Shown: piece after piece, positions 53,627 to 62,388 of the stretch | Layout: the number at the start of each line of letters is the position of its first letter | Position numbering within the stretch: the stretch's first letter is position 1 | Assembly (NCBI GenBank): GCA_024280115.1 | Contig: JAJRQT010000210.1 | Coordinates: 1 to 64,000 of the forward strand | Direction: 5' to 3' | Length of the DNA stretch: 64,000 nucleotides | From: Bacteroidota bacterium | GTDB taxonomy: Bacteria > Bacteroidota > Bacteroidia > Cytophagales > Cyclobacteriaceae | Position numbers and translations under genes: made by a program | Notes under the pieces: model-generated | What the model was told of the DNA's origin: nothing | Seen by the model: only the letters and a program-made list of their open reading frames with translations | Databases searched by the model: none

Positions 53627-54253
53627 ATGAAGAAGTACTACAAATTAATAAAGGAAATTCATTTGCATACAGGTCTGTTTATCAGCCCATTTATATTAAT
53701 TTTTTCGATTAGTGCTCTGATACTTAACCATAATTTTATCGATTGGCAGGAGGATTGGCAGAAATGGTCTTTTTCAGTTAATGATAAAGTCGATCAGACT
53801 GTCAAATTTGATCTTCCGGATCCGGACCAAACTAAGCTAGAATATGCTAAGGATATTTTGAAGGAAATAAATATAGAAGGAGAGATCTCCAATATATTTG
53901 GAGATTCCCTCAATATGATTATTCCAGTAACAAAACCGGGTTATAGAATTTCAATTAAAGCAAATCTGATTAACGGTATAGCATATATCCATAGTGAGCA
54001 AACAAACCTTTGGAAAAAGATGATCTGGCTGCATAAAATGCCCGGGCCACACAATGCAAATATCCGTGGCAATTGGATCAATACTAAGTATTGGAGTTCG
54101 CTGGTTGATTTCTCTGTAATCTGTCTTTTTTTCTCAAGTATTTCAGGAGTTATCCTTTGGTACTATTTCAAAAATGAAAGACGTATAGGACTAATCTCAC
54201 TAGTAATCGGGTTTCTTTCTTTTGTCTCACTGGTCATAGGCCTAACTGTTTAA
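53627..54253 (+). CDS. PepSY-associated transmembrane protein (first of a pair)
   Basis: 208 residues. An N-terminal helix (about 10-34, IHLHTGLFISPFILIFSISALIL) with a conserved His pair, a periplasmic region of ~110 residues, and two C-terminal helices (about 158-178 and 186-207). The motifs IHLHTG, LNHN and WLHKMPGPH place His residues near the membrane on the periplasmic or inner face, as in PepSY-TM proteins. The best-known relative, FoxB, is a haem-containing inner-membrane siderophore reductase. The next gene, 18 bases downstream, encodes the same type of protein, so they probably form a heterodimer. No TonB receptor or siderophore gene is close by. Confidence 0.8.
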   Translation: MKKYYKLIKEIHLHTGLFISPFILIFSISALILNHNFIDWQEDWQKWSFSVNDKVDQTVKFDLPDPDQTKLEYAKDILKEINIEGEISNIFGDSLNMIIPVTKPGYRISIKANLINGIAYIHSEQTNLWKKMIWLHKMPGPHNANIRGNWINTKYWSSLVDFSVICLFFSSISGVILWYYFKNERRIGLISLVIGFLSFVSLVIGLTV

Positions 54254-54271
54254 TCAAAACTAAATATCACT

Positions 54272-54889
54272 ATGCAAAAGAAAAGTTTGATAAAATGGAA
54301 TCGAAAAATCCACATATACCTTGGCTTATTCCTACTTCTTTTCATATGGTTATTTGGAATCAGTGGATTACTATTGAATCACCATTGGGAGTTTTCCAAT
54401 TCATGGGAGAAGAGAAAGGTATCTAGCTATGACAAAACTATTGAAATAAGTAAAGAGCGTGATAAACACATACTTGTGCATGAAATCACAGATAAACTAA
54501 AACTAAATGGCAGCATTGTTAATTTAAAGTATTCAACTGACTCTGCCCATTTGAATTTTATTGCCTCAAAACCCGGCTTGAGATATGAGATTCAAGCTGG
54601 CCTGAAAGACGGAAAAATTATGATTAAAGAAACAAAACTTGATGAGTGGGAGGTAATGAGATCATTACATAAACTACGAAATCCAACTCCAAAGGAATTG
54701 GGCGGAAGACATCAACCTGCCGTGGCATTAATTTGGAGCATTTCAATGGATATTGTATCAATTGGACTTATTATCATTTGTTTGGGGGGGTGGTATCTTT
54801 GGTGGCAAGCAGAGAGGAAAAGATTCTATTTCGGGCTTATCTCAATAACCGGTGGTTTTATTTTGTGCTTTTACATTTTGTTTTTTTGA
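54272..54889 (+). CDS. PepSY-associated transmembrane protein (second of a pair)
   Basis: 205 residues with the same plan as the upstream protein: an N-terminal helix (about 13-37, IHIYLGLFLLLFIWLFGISGLLL), a periplasmic part and two C-terminal helices (about 152-172 and 182-204, ending in FILCFYILFF). The motifs IHIYLG, LNHHW and SLHKLRNP line up with IHLHTG, LNHNF and WLHKMPG of the first protein, so the two arose by duplication. The pair keeps His at the helix ends, compatible with haem ligation. The transglutaminase-like gene follows after 209 bases that hold no clear gene. Confidence 0.8.
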   Translation: MQKKSLIKWNRKIHIYLGLFLLLFIWLFGISGLLLNHHWEFSNSWEKRKVSSYDKTIEISKERDKHILVHEITDKLKLNGSIVNLKYSTDSAHLNFIASKPGLRYEIQAGLKDGKIMIKETKLDEWEVMRSLHKLRNPTPKELGGRHQPAVALIWSISMDIVSIGLIIICLGGWYLWWQAERKRFYFGLISITGGFILCFYILFF

Positions 54890-55098
54890 ATTGAAATATT
54901 GGATAAAGGAATTGATAAATATTATGAAAAATAGTGGAAGCGTATTTATCAACCATAGCAATGATTCAATTTGCGAGGATACATTCTTATTGAGCACTGA
55001 TATAATTGAGCAAATGAAAATGAAAAGTAAGTATATTCCCGGGTCGTAGTTGGATATTGATGGCTATTTAACAACTCCTTTCAAATAATATTTATATC

Positions 55099-55881
55099 AT
55101 GAGAATATTCAAAATCACACTGTTTTTATTAGGCGTAATATTACTTGGGATCAATATATTTGGGCAATTTAAATCATTGAGAAATGAAGACTTGTACTCA
55201 GAAGTAACACCCTACAAAGATGATATTACCATCCAGTTTTCTGAAGCCAAAAAACAATGGCATAGGAATGAAAATGAACCGGACAAGGATTATGCTTTAA
55301 GGGTAACCATGCTTATCAACAACAGCATGGCCCATTATTGGAAAGATGAAGGTATAAAAAAGTACTATTTGCAGGTTCCTATATGGGAAAACTATCTTTT
55401 GTCCTTGAAGCAGTTTGTTCTAAAAAGAAAGAAATATGAATTTCGAAATTACGACAAAGCCATAGAAAGGGGAGTGGGCATTTGTTCTCAGCCTTGTATC
55501 GCGTTGAAAGACCTGTTGAATGATCAGGGGATAGAAGCTGATTTATGGGATATTAAGGGTCATGTGGTGGTTGATGCGAAATTTAGCGATGGCAACAGAT
55601 ATACACTTGATCCGGATTACGGGCATTTGGTGCCCTATGGGATGGAGGCCATACAAGCCAATCCGGAGTTGGTTCGGGAATCGTACAAAAATCAGGATGA
55701 TGTATATGCACCTCATTTGACCAAACACAAACATACAGATGATATCGTGCAGATGTATGCAAGAGATGGGAATCACATATATTATATGGATAAAACCTAT
55801 GAAGATTTTTCTTATATCGCCATTTGGATTCTACCTATATTATTAATGTTTCCCTATGCAAAAACACGTTTAAAAAAATAG
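55099..55881 (+). CDS. membrane-anchored transglutaminase-like protein
   Basis: 260 residues. Hydrophobic segments at both ends (about 5-22 and 240-254) would anchor a ~215-residue extracytoplasmic domain. The middle part has the transglutaminase-like arrangement: a Cys after a glycine in GVGICSQPCIALKDLLNDQG (Cys129), His in DIKGHVVVDA (H155) and Asp in YTLDPDYG (D171). The spacing of Cys-His-Asp and the segment ALKDLLNDQGIEADLW fit the family. Most bacterial members are proteases or peptidoglycan/cell-surface enzymes rather than cross-linkers. A polar segment after the triad (residues ~185-225) is rich in charged residues. It follows the PepSY pair, but the link between them is only by position. 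Confidence 0.75.
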   Translation: MRIFKITLFLLGVILLGINIFGQFKSLRNEDLYSEVTPYKDDITIQFSEAKKQWHRNENEPDKDYALRVTMLINNSMAHYWKDEGIKKYYLQVPIWENYLLSLKQFVLKRKKYEFRNYDKAIERGVGICSQPCIALKDLLNDQGIEADLWDIKGHVVVDAKFSDGNRYTLDPDYGHLVPYGMEAIQANPELVRESYKNQDDVYAPHLTKHKHTDDIVQMYARDGNHIYYMDKTYEDFSYIAIWILPILLMFPYAKTRLKK

Positions 55882-55976
55882 TATTGATGATAAAATGTAC
55901 AATAATCACTATGTCCTTTGAATTTAATTTTTAGTAGATACCAATGATTAGTTATCGCAAGAAAACTCATTAAAAC

Positions 55977-56053
55977 GCCATTGCGAGCGAAGCTCGCCAA
56001 TCTCAAGCAGATGACTACAAGATATTACAGATTGCTTCGTCCCTCGCAATGAC
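55977..56053. repeat. CATTGCGAG-type intergenic inverted repeat
   Basis: GCCATTGCGAG (55977-55987) and CTCGCAATGAC (56043-56053) are inverted (10 of 11 pairs). Inside, GCGAGC-GAA-GCTCGC (55983-55997) forms a hairpin and ATTGCTTCGTCCCTCGCAATG continues the right arm. This word (GCTTCGTCCCTCGCAATGAC) is one of the most common intergenic repeat cores in bacterial genomes. The remaining bases between the transglutaminase-like gene and 56117 hold no gene. Confidence 0.65.
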
Positions 56054-56116
56054 AGAAGAGTTGGAGTTTTATTGCTGGCACTATTTATTATTCATTAACT
56101 TTTAAAAAATACTAAA

Positions 56117-58072
56117 ATGCCTAACAAGAAGAATATTTTTTTATCCGTATCCCTGGCGATTTTAGTCGCATCCGTTTTTGTAGTGATCACATCTGCTGTA
56201 TTAATGAAGCAAGAAGCAGATGGAGAGAAAGATTACTCTGTGCAAAATCATTCATTTAAAAACCAGTGGTCGTTTTATTCTGAGACTTCCGGGGTATTGT
56301 ACTGGCAACTGGAAGATATAAGTATGGCTGCCCGGAGTTTTGTAGAATATGGAAAGACAAAAAGCCTGGGGATTAAAACACAAATTACCAGGAAACCAAG
56401 ATGGTCTCATTTTCACCGCTTAAAAGATCTTGAACCGGAGACCACCTATTATTACCGGATGGTCAATATTTTGCCGGAAACTCAGGAAAGACAAGAAAGT
56501 GAAATCAACAGTTTTACACTCAAAAAGAAGAAAAATGTAATTCGGGTACCTGATGATATAATTGATGTCAAACCGTATATCTTGGATCAGAAAAATGCCT
56601 ATTATCTATTAACAAAGGATATAAGGGCTGAAGGAACGGCAATTGAAATAGCGGCAGAAGGGATCACTTTAGATCTGGATGGTCATACGGTAACATTTGG
56701 AGACAACACTGCTGAGCAGGTTTATGGTGTTCGCTTCGCAGATCCTGGAAACACGAAATTATGTAATGGGCATATTTCCCAGGGAAAAAGATCCCGTGAT
56801 TACAGCGCTGCAGTGGCCAGTCTCGACCGCCCGGTACCGACAGAGATATTCGGAATCAGTACAGATGTACACCTCCCCAATGCTTTTCCTGTGATGATGA
56901 CCCATGCCAATTCGATCAACATCCATCACAATAGTATATACAGCAGGGTGACAGAAATTGAATGCCGCCACTATCCGGGCAATGCTCTGATGAGGATTAC
57001 TACTTATGGCGGAGATGTTCATATTCATGACAACCTGTTAACGGAAGGCTGCCAGTGGGGGATCAAAATCAGAATAAAAAGCCGGTCAGCTAAAAATATT
57101 GAAATCGATCATAATGATATTCAGCACCACCAACAATATGTAAACGGTTACGCATTATCACCATCTGCCGGCGCAATAGTTCATCACAATAAAGTAACTT
57201 CCTCTGGACGAGGGGTTCATTTGACTGGTGAGGGAACTCAGTTTTATAATAATTACATCGATACAAAAGGGCATCAGCAATTGAGCGACTATCCTGCCAG
57301 GACACGCCCGTTCAAACACAGACTCATCGAGTTGCACGGGATTAAGTTTGAAGGAACTTCAGCTAAAAACTGTGAGATTTATGACAATTTTGTTAGAATA
57401 ACACAGTATTTGCCGGTTGATTCCGATGGGGTGGGTGCCCCCGAAGATAAGATGGATAATGGTGTTTATATCCGCTCAACGGCCACTTCCATTGAAAAGG
57501 ATCAGCTTGTCGATAAAAAGCAGAATTGGGAAAAAGACAGGTGGCGCTATTATTTTGTGAAATACAATCCCAATTTACCCCCCGCAAAGATAACAGGCAA
57601 TAATGCAACCACGCTGTACGGTGATTTTAAAAACCTGATCCCGGGAGAATATACCATTTATATGATTTGGGAATATGTACCTCCTACTCCATTAAATTTG
57701 GCCTGCTACGATCCGAATGGGATGAATGAAATCTATGATAATACCTTTATTGGAATTACACATTATAAGGATGTCTGGAAAGGTGATTATGGAGATACCG
57801 GTGATTGGGCTACTGCAATCATGCTAATCGCTATGACAAAAGGACCGGCTGAAGCTGGTAAATATTCTGCTTATGTTCATGACAATGAATTTTTCAGCAA
57901 CGATCTTTTCTTCAATTCAGGTTGGAATATCAATATGACTATTAAGGTTGAAGGCAACACATTCACACTACTAAAAGAACCTTTTACAACGGTAAGAACC
58001 AGCCGGATCTTTGATGTAGGGCTGGATTTTGAGCAACAAATCAGGTCCAGTGATAATGTATTTATAGAGTGA
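56117..58072 (+). CDS. secreted right-handed beta-helix protein
   Basis: 651 residues with an N-terminal hydrophobic segment (about 8-30) as signal or anchor. Residues ~40-135 form a fibronectin-like sandwich (WSFYSETSGVLYWQLED, ETTYYYRMVNI). A parallel beta-helix follows from ~165 (IEIAAEGITLDLDGHTVTFG): the turns repeat with Asn/His at the corners (INIHHNSIYS, VHIHDNLLTEG, IEIDHNDIQHH, VHHNKVTSSG, YNNYIDT, YDNFVRI, YDNTFIGI, VHDNEFFS). A second sandwich appears inserted at ~470-550 (PPAKITGNNATTLYGDF). Proteins of this fold include pectate lyases, GH28 polygalacturonases and PL6 enzymes, but I see no diagnostic catalytic residues. Given the pectin lyases here, a polyuronide-active enzyme is plausible. 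Its 3' end meets the convergent propeller gene 17 bases away. Confidence 0.75.
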   Translation: MPNKKNIFLSVSLAILVASVFVVITSAVLMKQEADGEKDYSVQNHSFKNQWSFYSETSGVLYWQLEDISMAARSFVEYGKTKSLGIKTQITRKPRWSHFHRLKDLEPETTYYYRMVNILPETQERQESEINSFTLKKKKNVIRVPDDIIDVKPYILDQKNAYYLLTKDIRAEGTAIEIAAEGITLDLDGHTVTFGDNTAEQVYGVRFADPGNTKLCNGHISQGKRSRDYSAAVASLDRPVPTEIFGISTDVHLPNAFPVMMTHANSINIHHNSIYSRVTEIECRHYPGNALMRITTYGGDVHIHDNLLTEGCQWGIKIRIKSRSAKNIEIDHNDIQHHQQYVNGYALSPSAGAIVHHNKVTSSGRGVHLTGEGTQFYNNYIDTKGHQQLSDYPARTRPFKHRLIELHGIKFEGTSAKNCEIYDNFVRITQYLPVDSDGVGAPEDKMDNGVYIRSTATSIEKDQLVDKKQNWEKDRWRYYFVKYNPNLPPAKITGNNATTLYGDFKNLIPGEYTIYMIWEYVPPTPLNLACYDPNGMNEIYDNTFIGITHYKDVWKGDYGDTGDWATAIMLIAMTKGPAEAGKYSAYVHDNEFFSNDLFFNSGWNINMTIKVEGNTFTLLKEPFTTVRTSRIFDVGLDFEQQIRSSDNVFIE

Positions 58073-58089
58073 GTTTGAAATAGGAATTA

Positions 58090-59319
58090 TTAATACTCAA
58101 ATGTCATTATATAAACCTGCCTGCTGCCGGAATGTGTTGAGTTAAAACCAACCATGTTTCCATTGGGGCTCCATCGACAATGAATATCGCAACGCCAACC
58201 TCCATTGTATTCATTTGGTTGATAGTATCTTCCTAAAGGTAATACTGCTTCAGTTACCATATCCATCAGGTAAATTTTTTGCTCCCTGCTTTTTGATGGA
58301 TACGTGTCTGTAATCATCCATTTGCCATCCGGAGAAAAAGTGCCATGGCCGTCATAGTCAAGTAGGCCATTGCCCAGCCTTTTATAATTCTTTTCTCCAA
58401 CAGTGAATAAGACATGTGCCCATTGTGTCGCATCGTATTTTGCCGTAATCATGAGTTCATCATCATTTAACCAATCAAAATGAGATCCGCTCCATCCATC
58501 AGGAAAGCATCGCTGAATATTACTTCCATCTTTATTTATCGTTAATGATGTCGTGTTCCAGTTTGGGGATGTCCTGGCCAACCAAAAGATTTTATTTCCC
58601 TCACGGCTATACAGGGTATGATTAAAATAAACAATATCCTCTTCTTTGAATCCATGAATAAGGTCTTTTACCTCGCTGATTGAAACAATCAATTTTGATT
58701 TCCCTGTTTTTAAATCAATGGTGAATAAGCCGTCATCCTCTGGCAATTGTATGTTTTTCTTCGCGTCCTGACCTTCTCCTGCATATCCATATGATCTTCT
58801 GGTAATACTCAGTCGTGAAAAGTTAATGCTAACAGCTTCAGTGCCATCCGGTGAGACAGCGCTTATTGGATATTGGATGATTTTCTCTTCCTTTTTCGTA
58901 TGAGCATTTAGAATTACAGAAACGTATTTACCATCCCTGCTGTCATTATAGATGATGAGGGAATCGGGCGAGGTGCCGAGCCAGTGAGCCATGCACCCTT
59001 GTTGAAAATTCCAGGCCGTTGTTTTGGCAATTGGGATAAACGCATTGTTATTTTCAAGATCAATCAGCCCTAAAGTTGCTGTATCCGTCTCACCTGGAAT
59101 ACCGGATTTTAAATTTGTTTCAAGAACGGTCACATATCTTTGTGATTTGCTCCATGAGTTTATACCATAATAGCTTGCAAAAAGATGTTCTTTCCCGGAA
59201 TCCGTAATTTGAATTGGCGCACTCACCTTGGGGAATTTCACCATTAGTCCACTTGAATGATCCTTTGAGCATTTAGTAAAGAATAATGTTGATAGAAGGA
59301 TAAAAAATATATTTCTCAT
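58090..59319 (-). CDS. TolB-like beta-propeller lipoprotein
   Basis: 409 residues with lipobox TKC (Cys17). The sequence has the WD40-like TolB pattern: ADHS-free repeats such as LFTIDLKTGKSKLIV, HFDWLNDDELMITAKYD, YDGHGTFSPDGKWMITDTYPS and WSPNGNMVGFNSTHSGSRQVYIMTFEY. The final C-D-I-H-C-R-W-S-P-N-G stretch recalls the HPRF region of the PL22 propeller at 37523, so the two are probably distant relatives. Here the key His positions are not all preserved, so lyase activity is doubtful. It is on the minus strand, followed upstream by the two DUF4832 genes (gap 53 bases), and could be co-transcribed with them. Confidence 0.72.
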   Translation of the reverse strand: MRNIFFILLSTLFFTKCSKDHSSGLMVKFPKVSAPIQITDSGKEHLFASYYGINSWSKSQRYVTVLETNLKSGIPGETDTATLGLIDLENNNAFIPIAKTTAWNFQQGCMAHWLGTSPDSLIIYNDSRDGKYVSVILNAHTKKEEKIIQYPISAVSPDGTEAVSINFSRLSITRRSYGYAGEGQDAKKNIQLPEDDGLFTIDLKTGKSKLIVSISEVKDLIHGFKEEDIVYFNHTLYSREGNKIFWLARTSPNWNTTSLTINKDGSNIQRCFPDGWSGSHFDWLNDDELMITAKYDATQWAHVLFTVGEKNYKRLGNGLLDYDGHGTFSPDGKWMITDTYPSKSREQKIYLMDMVTEAVLPLGRYYQPNEYNGGWRCDIHCRWSPNGNMVGFNSTHSGSRQVYIMTFEY

Positions 59320-59372
59320 AAATCTTGTTCCGGATAATTAATCATTTGATTGTATAAACTGTATTGATCACA

Positions 59373-60806
59373 TTATTCCTTAATGTTAATTTTACTGACC
59401 GTGTACCATCCTTCAGCGTCTTTCCCTTCTATGGCTAATTGAATTTTAGGCTTATGCGATTGCCGGTCGATAATGCCTATTTGCAATTCATATTCACCGA
59501 CGGGCATATCAAGGGGTATAAAAATATCACTGTCATAAATATTGTCACCGGGAAACCAGGATTTAATGTCTGCCTGAGTGGCCATCACTTCTGTTCTGTT
59601 TTTATTTTTCAGCCGGATAGCCAATACGAAATCTTTATAGCATGGTGCGACACCCTTGTTTTCCCACCACGATTTAAAAGAGAGCTTTTCATTTGGTTTG
59701 ACAAATTCGGGAAATGCGAAATTGCGTAGCACAAAACGATACCCCATTTTCTTCAGCCACTCGTCCACCAGGGGCTGCCACTCTTCCGGTACGGGTGAAG
59801 ATTTGGCATTGAAGGAAGAGATATGCCATTTTAAGGTTTCATTGAAGATGTATTCAACATCTTTTGCTTTGTAACCCTCTTCTTGTTTCCACCTTTTCAT
59901 GGTTCCACAAATCTCAAGACTTACGGGCGCTGTTTTCCATGCATCTTTCATTCCAAAATTGATAATTCCCCAGGGGTAGTAGCGGTACATATGCGTCCAG
60001 CCATCCTGATCTTTTGCCCAAAAACCAAGGTCACCAATACAATCTACCCGCCAACCGACATCAGCCTGTGACAAGCCGTATTTGTTTGTTTTCTCATCTG
60101 TCAATAGCATAATGAGTGGTGTGTCCCTGAAATTGTCAGTATAAGCATTTACAAGCGCTGACCGGGTATTTTGAGTGAGTATTGCCGAGCCGCGTCCTTC
60201 TCCCCAAAAACCGACAATGGAAAGGTCAATGGCTTCGAGGCCGGGATGACCGTCATATCGCTTTCCCAGCGCCGATATCATCCCTCCAAAGTATTGGGCA
60301 TATCTTGGATCTTCGGCATCTACGCGCCATCCTTTTCCCCCATCCGGTAACCATTCATCTTTATCACCAACCATCGCGCGATACCATGCCGGCACATCCC
60401 GGTCGGCACCGGTTCCATAGGGAGCAATGCGAAGCAGAAGGGTCTGTCCCCGTTCCTGGGCTGTTTGTAATGCTTTGTCAATCATCGCCCAGTTATATTG
60501 ATGTAATTCCGGCTCCATGAATTTCCAGTAAACCCGGAAATAGGCAATTGAAGTCATTGGGTGATCCAGGTTTTCAAGATTTCCGTCAAAATCCTGGTAT
60601 TCAATAGGAAAGCCCTCTGTCCAGCGGATACCCTCGTTCAGGTCATCGCCATTAAATCGCTGAAAGGTCATAAAGCCAATGCCCGGGTTGGTCAATACAT
60701 CGTCTATTTCAGTCGGCCTGACATATATTGTTTTTTGTGCAAAAATCTCAGCGGAGATACATACAATGGAACTGATTAAGATAAAAAATAATACTTGCGT
60801 TTTCAT
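59373..60806 (-). CDS. DUF4832-type secreted TIM-barrel protein, copy 1
   Basis: 477 residues with a signal peptide (to EIFAQ, about 24). The N-terminal ~330 residues are a glycosidase-like TIM barrel: VLTNPGIGFMTFQRF, SIAYFRVYWKFMEPE, LLLRIAPYG, DLSIVGFWGEGRGS (Glu candidate catalytic residue), DCIGDLGFW and DGWTHMYRYYP. The C-terminal ~140 residues carry the DUF4832 sandwich (RFVLRNFAFPE, LSFKSWWENKGVAPCYKDFVLAIRL, GEYELQIGIID). These proteins are common in Bacteroidota glycan loci but have no assigned reaction known to me. The upstream gene, 24 bases away, is a close paralogue, so the pair arose by tandem duplication. Confidence 0.82.
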   Translation of the reverse strand: MKTQVLFFILISSIVCISAEIFAQKTIYVRPTEIDDVLTNPGIGFMTFQRFNGDDLNEGIRWTEGFPIEYQDFDGNLENLDHPMTSIAYFRVYWKFMEPELHQYNWAMIDKALQTAQERGQTLLLRIAPYGTGADRDVPAWYRAMVGDKDEWLPDGGKGWRVDAEDPRYAQYFGGMISALGKRYDGHPGLEAIDLSIVGFWGEGRGSAILTQNTRSALVNAYTDNFRDTPLIMLLTDEKTNKYGLSQADVGWRVDCIGDLGFWAKDQDGWTHMYRYYPWGIINFGMKDAWKTAPVSLEICGTMKRWKQEEGYKAKDVEYIFNETLKWHISSFNAKSSPVPEEWQPLVDEWLKKMGYRFVLRNFAFPEFVKPNEKLSFKSWWENKGVAPCYKDFVLAIRLKNKNRTEVMATQADIKSWFPGDNIYDSDIFIPLDMPVGEYELQIGIIDRQSHKPKIQLAIEGKDAEGWYTVSKINIKE

Positions 60807-60830
60807 GGATTAGAATTAAATGTAAGTCGT

Positions 60831-62255
60831 TTATTGAATAATCATTTTGCCAAGGTTATACCACCCGTCAGGAGTTTTTCCTTCAATAGCCAGCTTTATT
60901 TTTGCCTTGTTTGTCAACGGATCAACAATGCCGATTTGAAGTTCATATTCTCCAACCGTCATATCCATGGGTATAAATACAGCATCATCATAAAGATTAT
61001 CTCCGGGAAGCCAATTCCCAATATCAGCTTCAGTGATTAAGATTTGTGTGTTTTGTTTGCTTTTTAGCCGGATTGCCAGTGGATATCTTTTATAGCAGGG
61101 GGCTACTCCCTTATTTTCCCACCATGATGTGAATGACAGTTTTCCTCCAGGTTTCAGTTTTTCCGGATAGGTAAATTTGCGCAACACAAAGCGATACCCC
61201 ATTTTTTTCTGCCACCTTTGCACAAGCGGCCACCATTCTTCTGGAATTTTTCCTGATTTATTATTAAAAGAGGAAATGTGCCATTTTAAGGATTGGTCAA
61301 TAATGTAGTTCACATCTTTTATTTCGTATCCATGCTTGTTTTTCCAACGCATCATATCTGCGCATGACTCAAATGTGACCGGTGATTTTTTCCAGGCATC
61401 TTGCATGCCGTAATTAATGATTGTCTGGGGATAGTAATCATACATGTGCGTCCATCCATCCTGCTCTGCGGCCCAGAAGTCTAGGTCACCAAGGCAATCC
61501 TGGCGCCATCCGACAACGGCCTTTGATTTAATATATTCAGTGGCTTTTTTTCCATGTATAAGCACAGTGAGTGGGGTTTTTCTGAAAGATTCAAGATATG
61601 CATCTAATAATTTTTTCATGGTATCGTCAGATAACAGTTCTGTACCACCACCTTCTCCGGCCCAGCCGACAATTGACAGATCGACGCTTTCCAGGTTAGG
61701 ATGCCCGTCATAGCGTGCTCCAAGGGCTCTGAGCATATTTCCAAAATAATATGCATATCGTGGGTCTTCCGGATCGACAACCCATTTACGATCGGCGAAT
61801 TCTCTATTGCTTCCGACATATGCCCTGTACCATGAAGGAACATCCTTTTCAGGTTGTCCTTTGTATGGCGCGATTCTCAGCATGAGTGTTTGCTTCCGTT
61901 GGTGGGCTATTTCAAGAAGTTTATCTATGTAATCCCACCTGTATTCTCCCTCCCTGGGTTCGATGAATTGCCAAAGTATTCTGAAATAAGCGATGGAAGT
62001 ATTCGGATATCCTATGTTTTCAAAATTTTCTTTGGGGTTTTGATAATCTTCTATGCTGGGATTGGTCAATACGTCCATATTGGGAGGCAGATTATCACCA
62101 TTAAACATTTGAAAGGTCGTAAAACCCATGCCGGGATTGACCAGCACATCGTCAATCTCGACCGGCCTGATCGTAATGTGTTTTTGAGCTGTGATATCAT
62201 TTAAAAAAACTGCATTTAATATCAATACGCTGAATAAAATATGTACACTTTTCAT
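60831..62255 (-). CDS. DUF4832-type secreted TIM-barrel protein, copy 2
   Basis: 474 residues with a signal peptide (to DITAQ, about 23). It follows the same plan as copy 1: VLVNPGMGFTTFQMF, SIAYFRILWQFIEP, LMLRIAPYK, DLSIVGWAGEGGGTE (Glu retained), QDCLGDLDFW and DGWTHMYDYYP. The DUF4832 sandwich again holds RFVLRKFTYPE, SWWENKGVAPCYKRYPLAIRL and GEYELQIGIVD. Differences cluster in loops of the barrel (for example GYPNTSIAYF against DHPMTSIAYF), which may reflect different substrates. It is the first gene of the minus-strand run 62255-58090 and diverges from the jelly-roll gene at 62389 over a 133-base region. Confidence 0.82.
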   Translation of the reverse strand: MKSVHILFSVLILNAVFLNDITAQKHITIRPVEIDDVLVNPGMGFTTFQMFNGDNLPPNMDVLTNPSIEDYQNPKENFENIGYPNTSIAYFRILWQFIEPREGEYRWDYIDKLLEIAHQRKQTLMLRIAPYKGQPEKDVPSWYRAYVGSNREFADRKWVVDPEDPRYAYYFGNMLRALGARYDGHPNLESVDLSIVGWAGEGGGTELLSDDTMKKLLDAYLESFRKTPLTVLIHGKKATEYIKSKAVVGWRQDCLGDLDFWAAEQDGWTHMYDYYPQTIINYGMQDAWKKSPVTFESCADMMRWKNKHGYEIKDVNYIIDQSLKWHISSFNNKSGKIPEEWWPLVQRWQKKMGYRFVLRKFTYPEKLKPGGKLSFTSWWENKGVAPCYKRYPLAIRLKSKQNTQILITEADIGNWLPGDNLYDDAVFIPMDMTVGEYELQIGIVDPLTNKAKIKLAIEGKTPDGWYNLGKMIIQ

Positions 62256-62354
62256 TGTATTTACTAAGTTAAGGAAAAGTAATATTTAAATATAAAAAAA
62301 TTGTCGCATAACCTTATGAAAAGAATATTCATTTTATTTCATTTCAAATCATAG

Positions 62355-62362
62355 TATATTTG
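62355..62362 (+). promoter_or_regulatory. -7 promoter element before the second jelly-roll gene
   Basis: TATATTTG fits the TAnnTTTG consensus of Bacteroidota housekeeping promoters exactly. It lies 26 bases before the ATG at 62389, giving a short leader. The -33 region (ATTTTATTTC) is only a weak match. Confidence 0.45.
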
Positions 62363-62388
62363 TTTACGCTCTGTTTGAATCTGAAATC

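Noticed and set aside
54852..55049. 65-residue frame between the PepSY pair and the transglutaminase-like gene
   Set aside because: Its first part overlaps the PepSY coding sequence in another frame; the shorter version from 54924 has no domain, signal or membrane helix.
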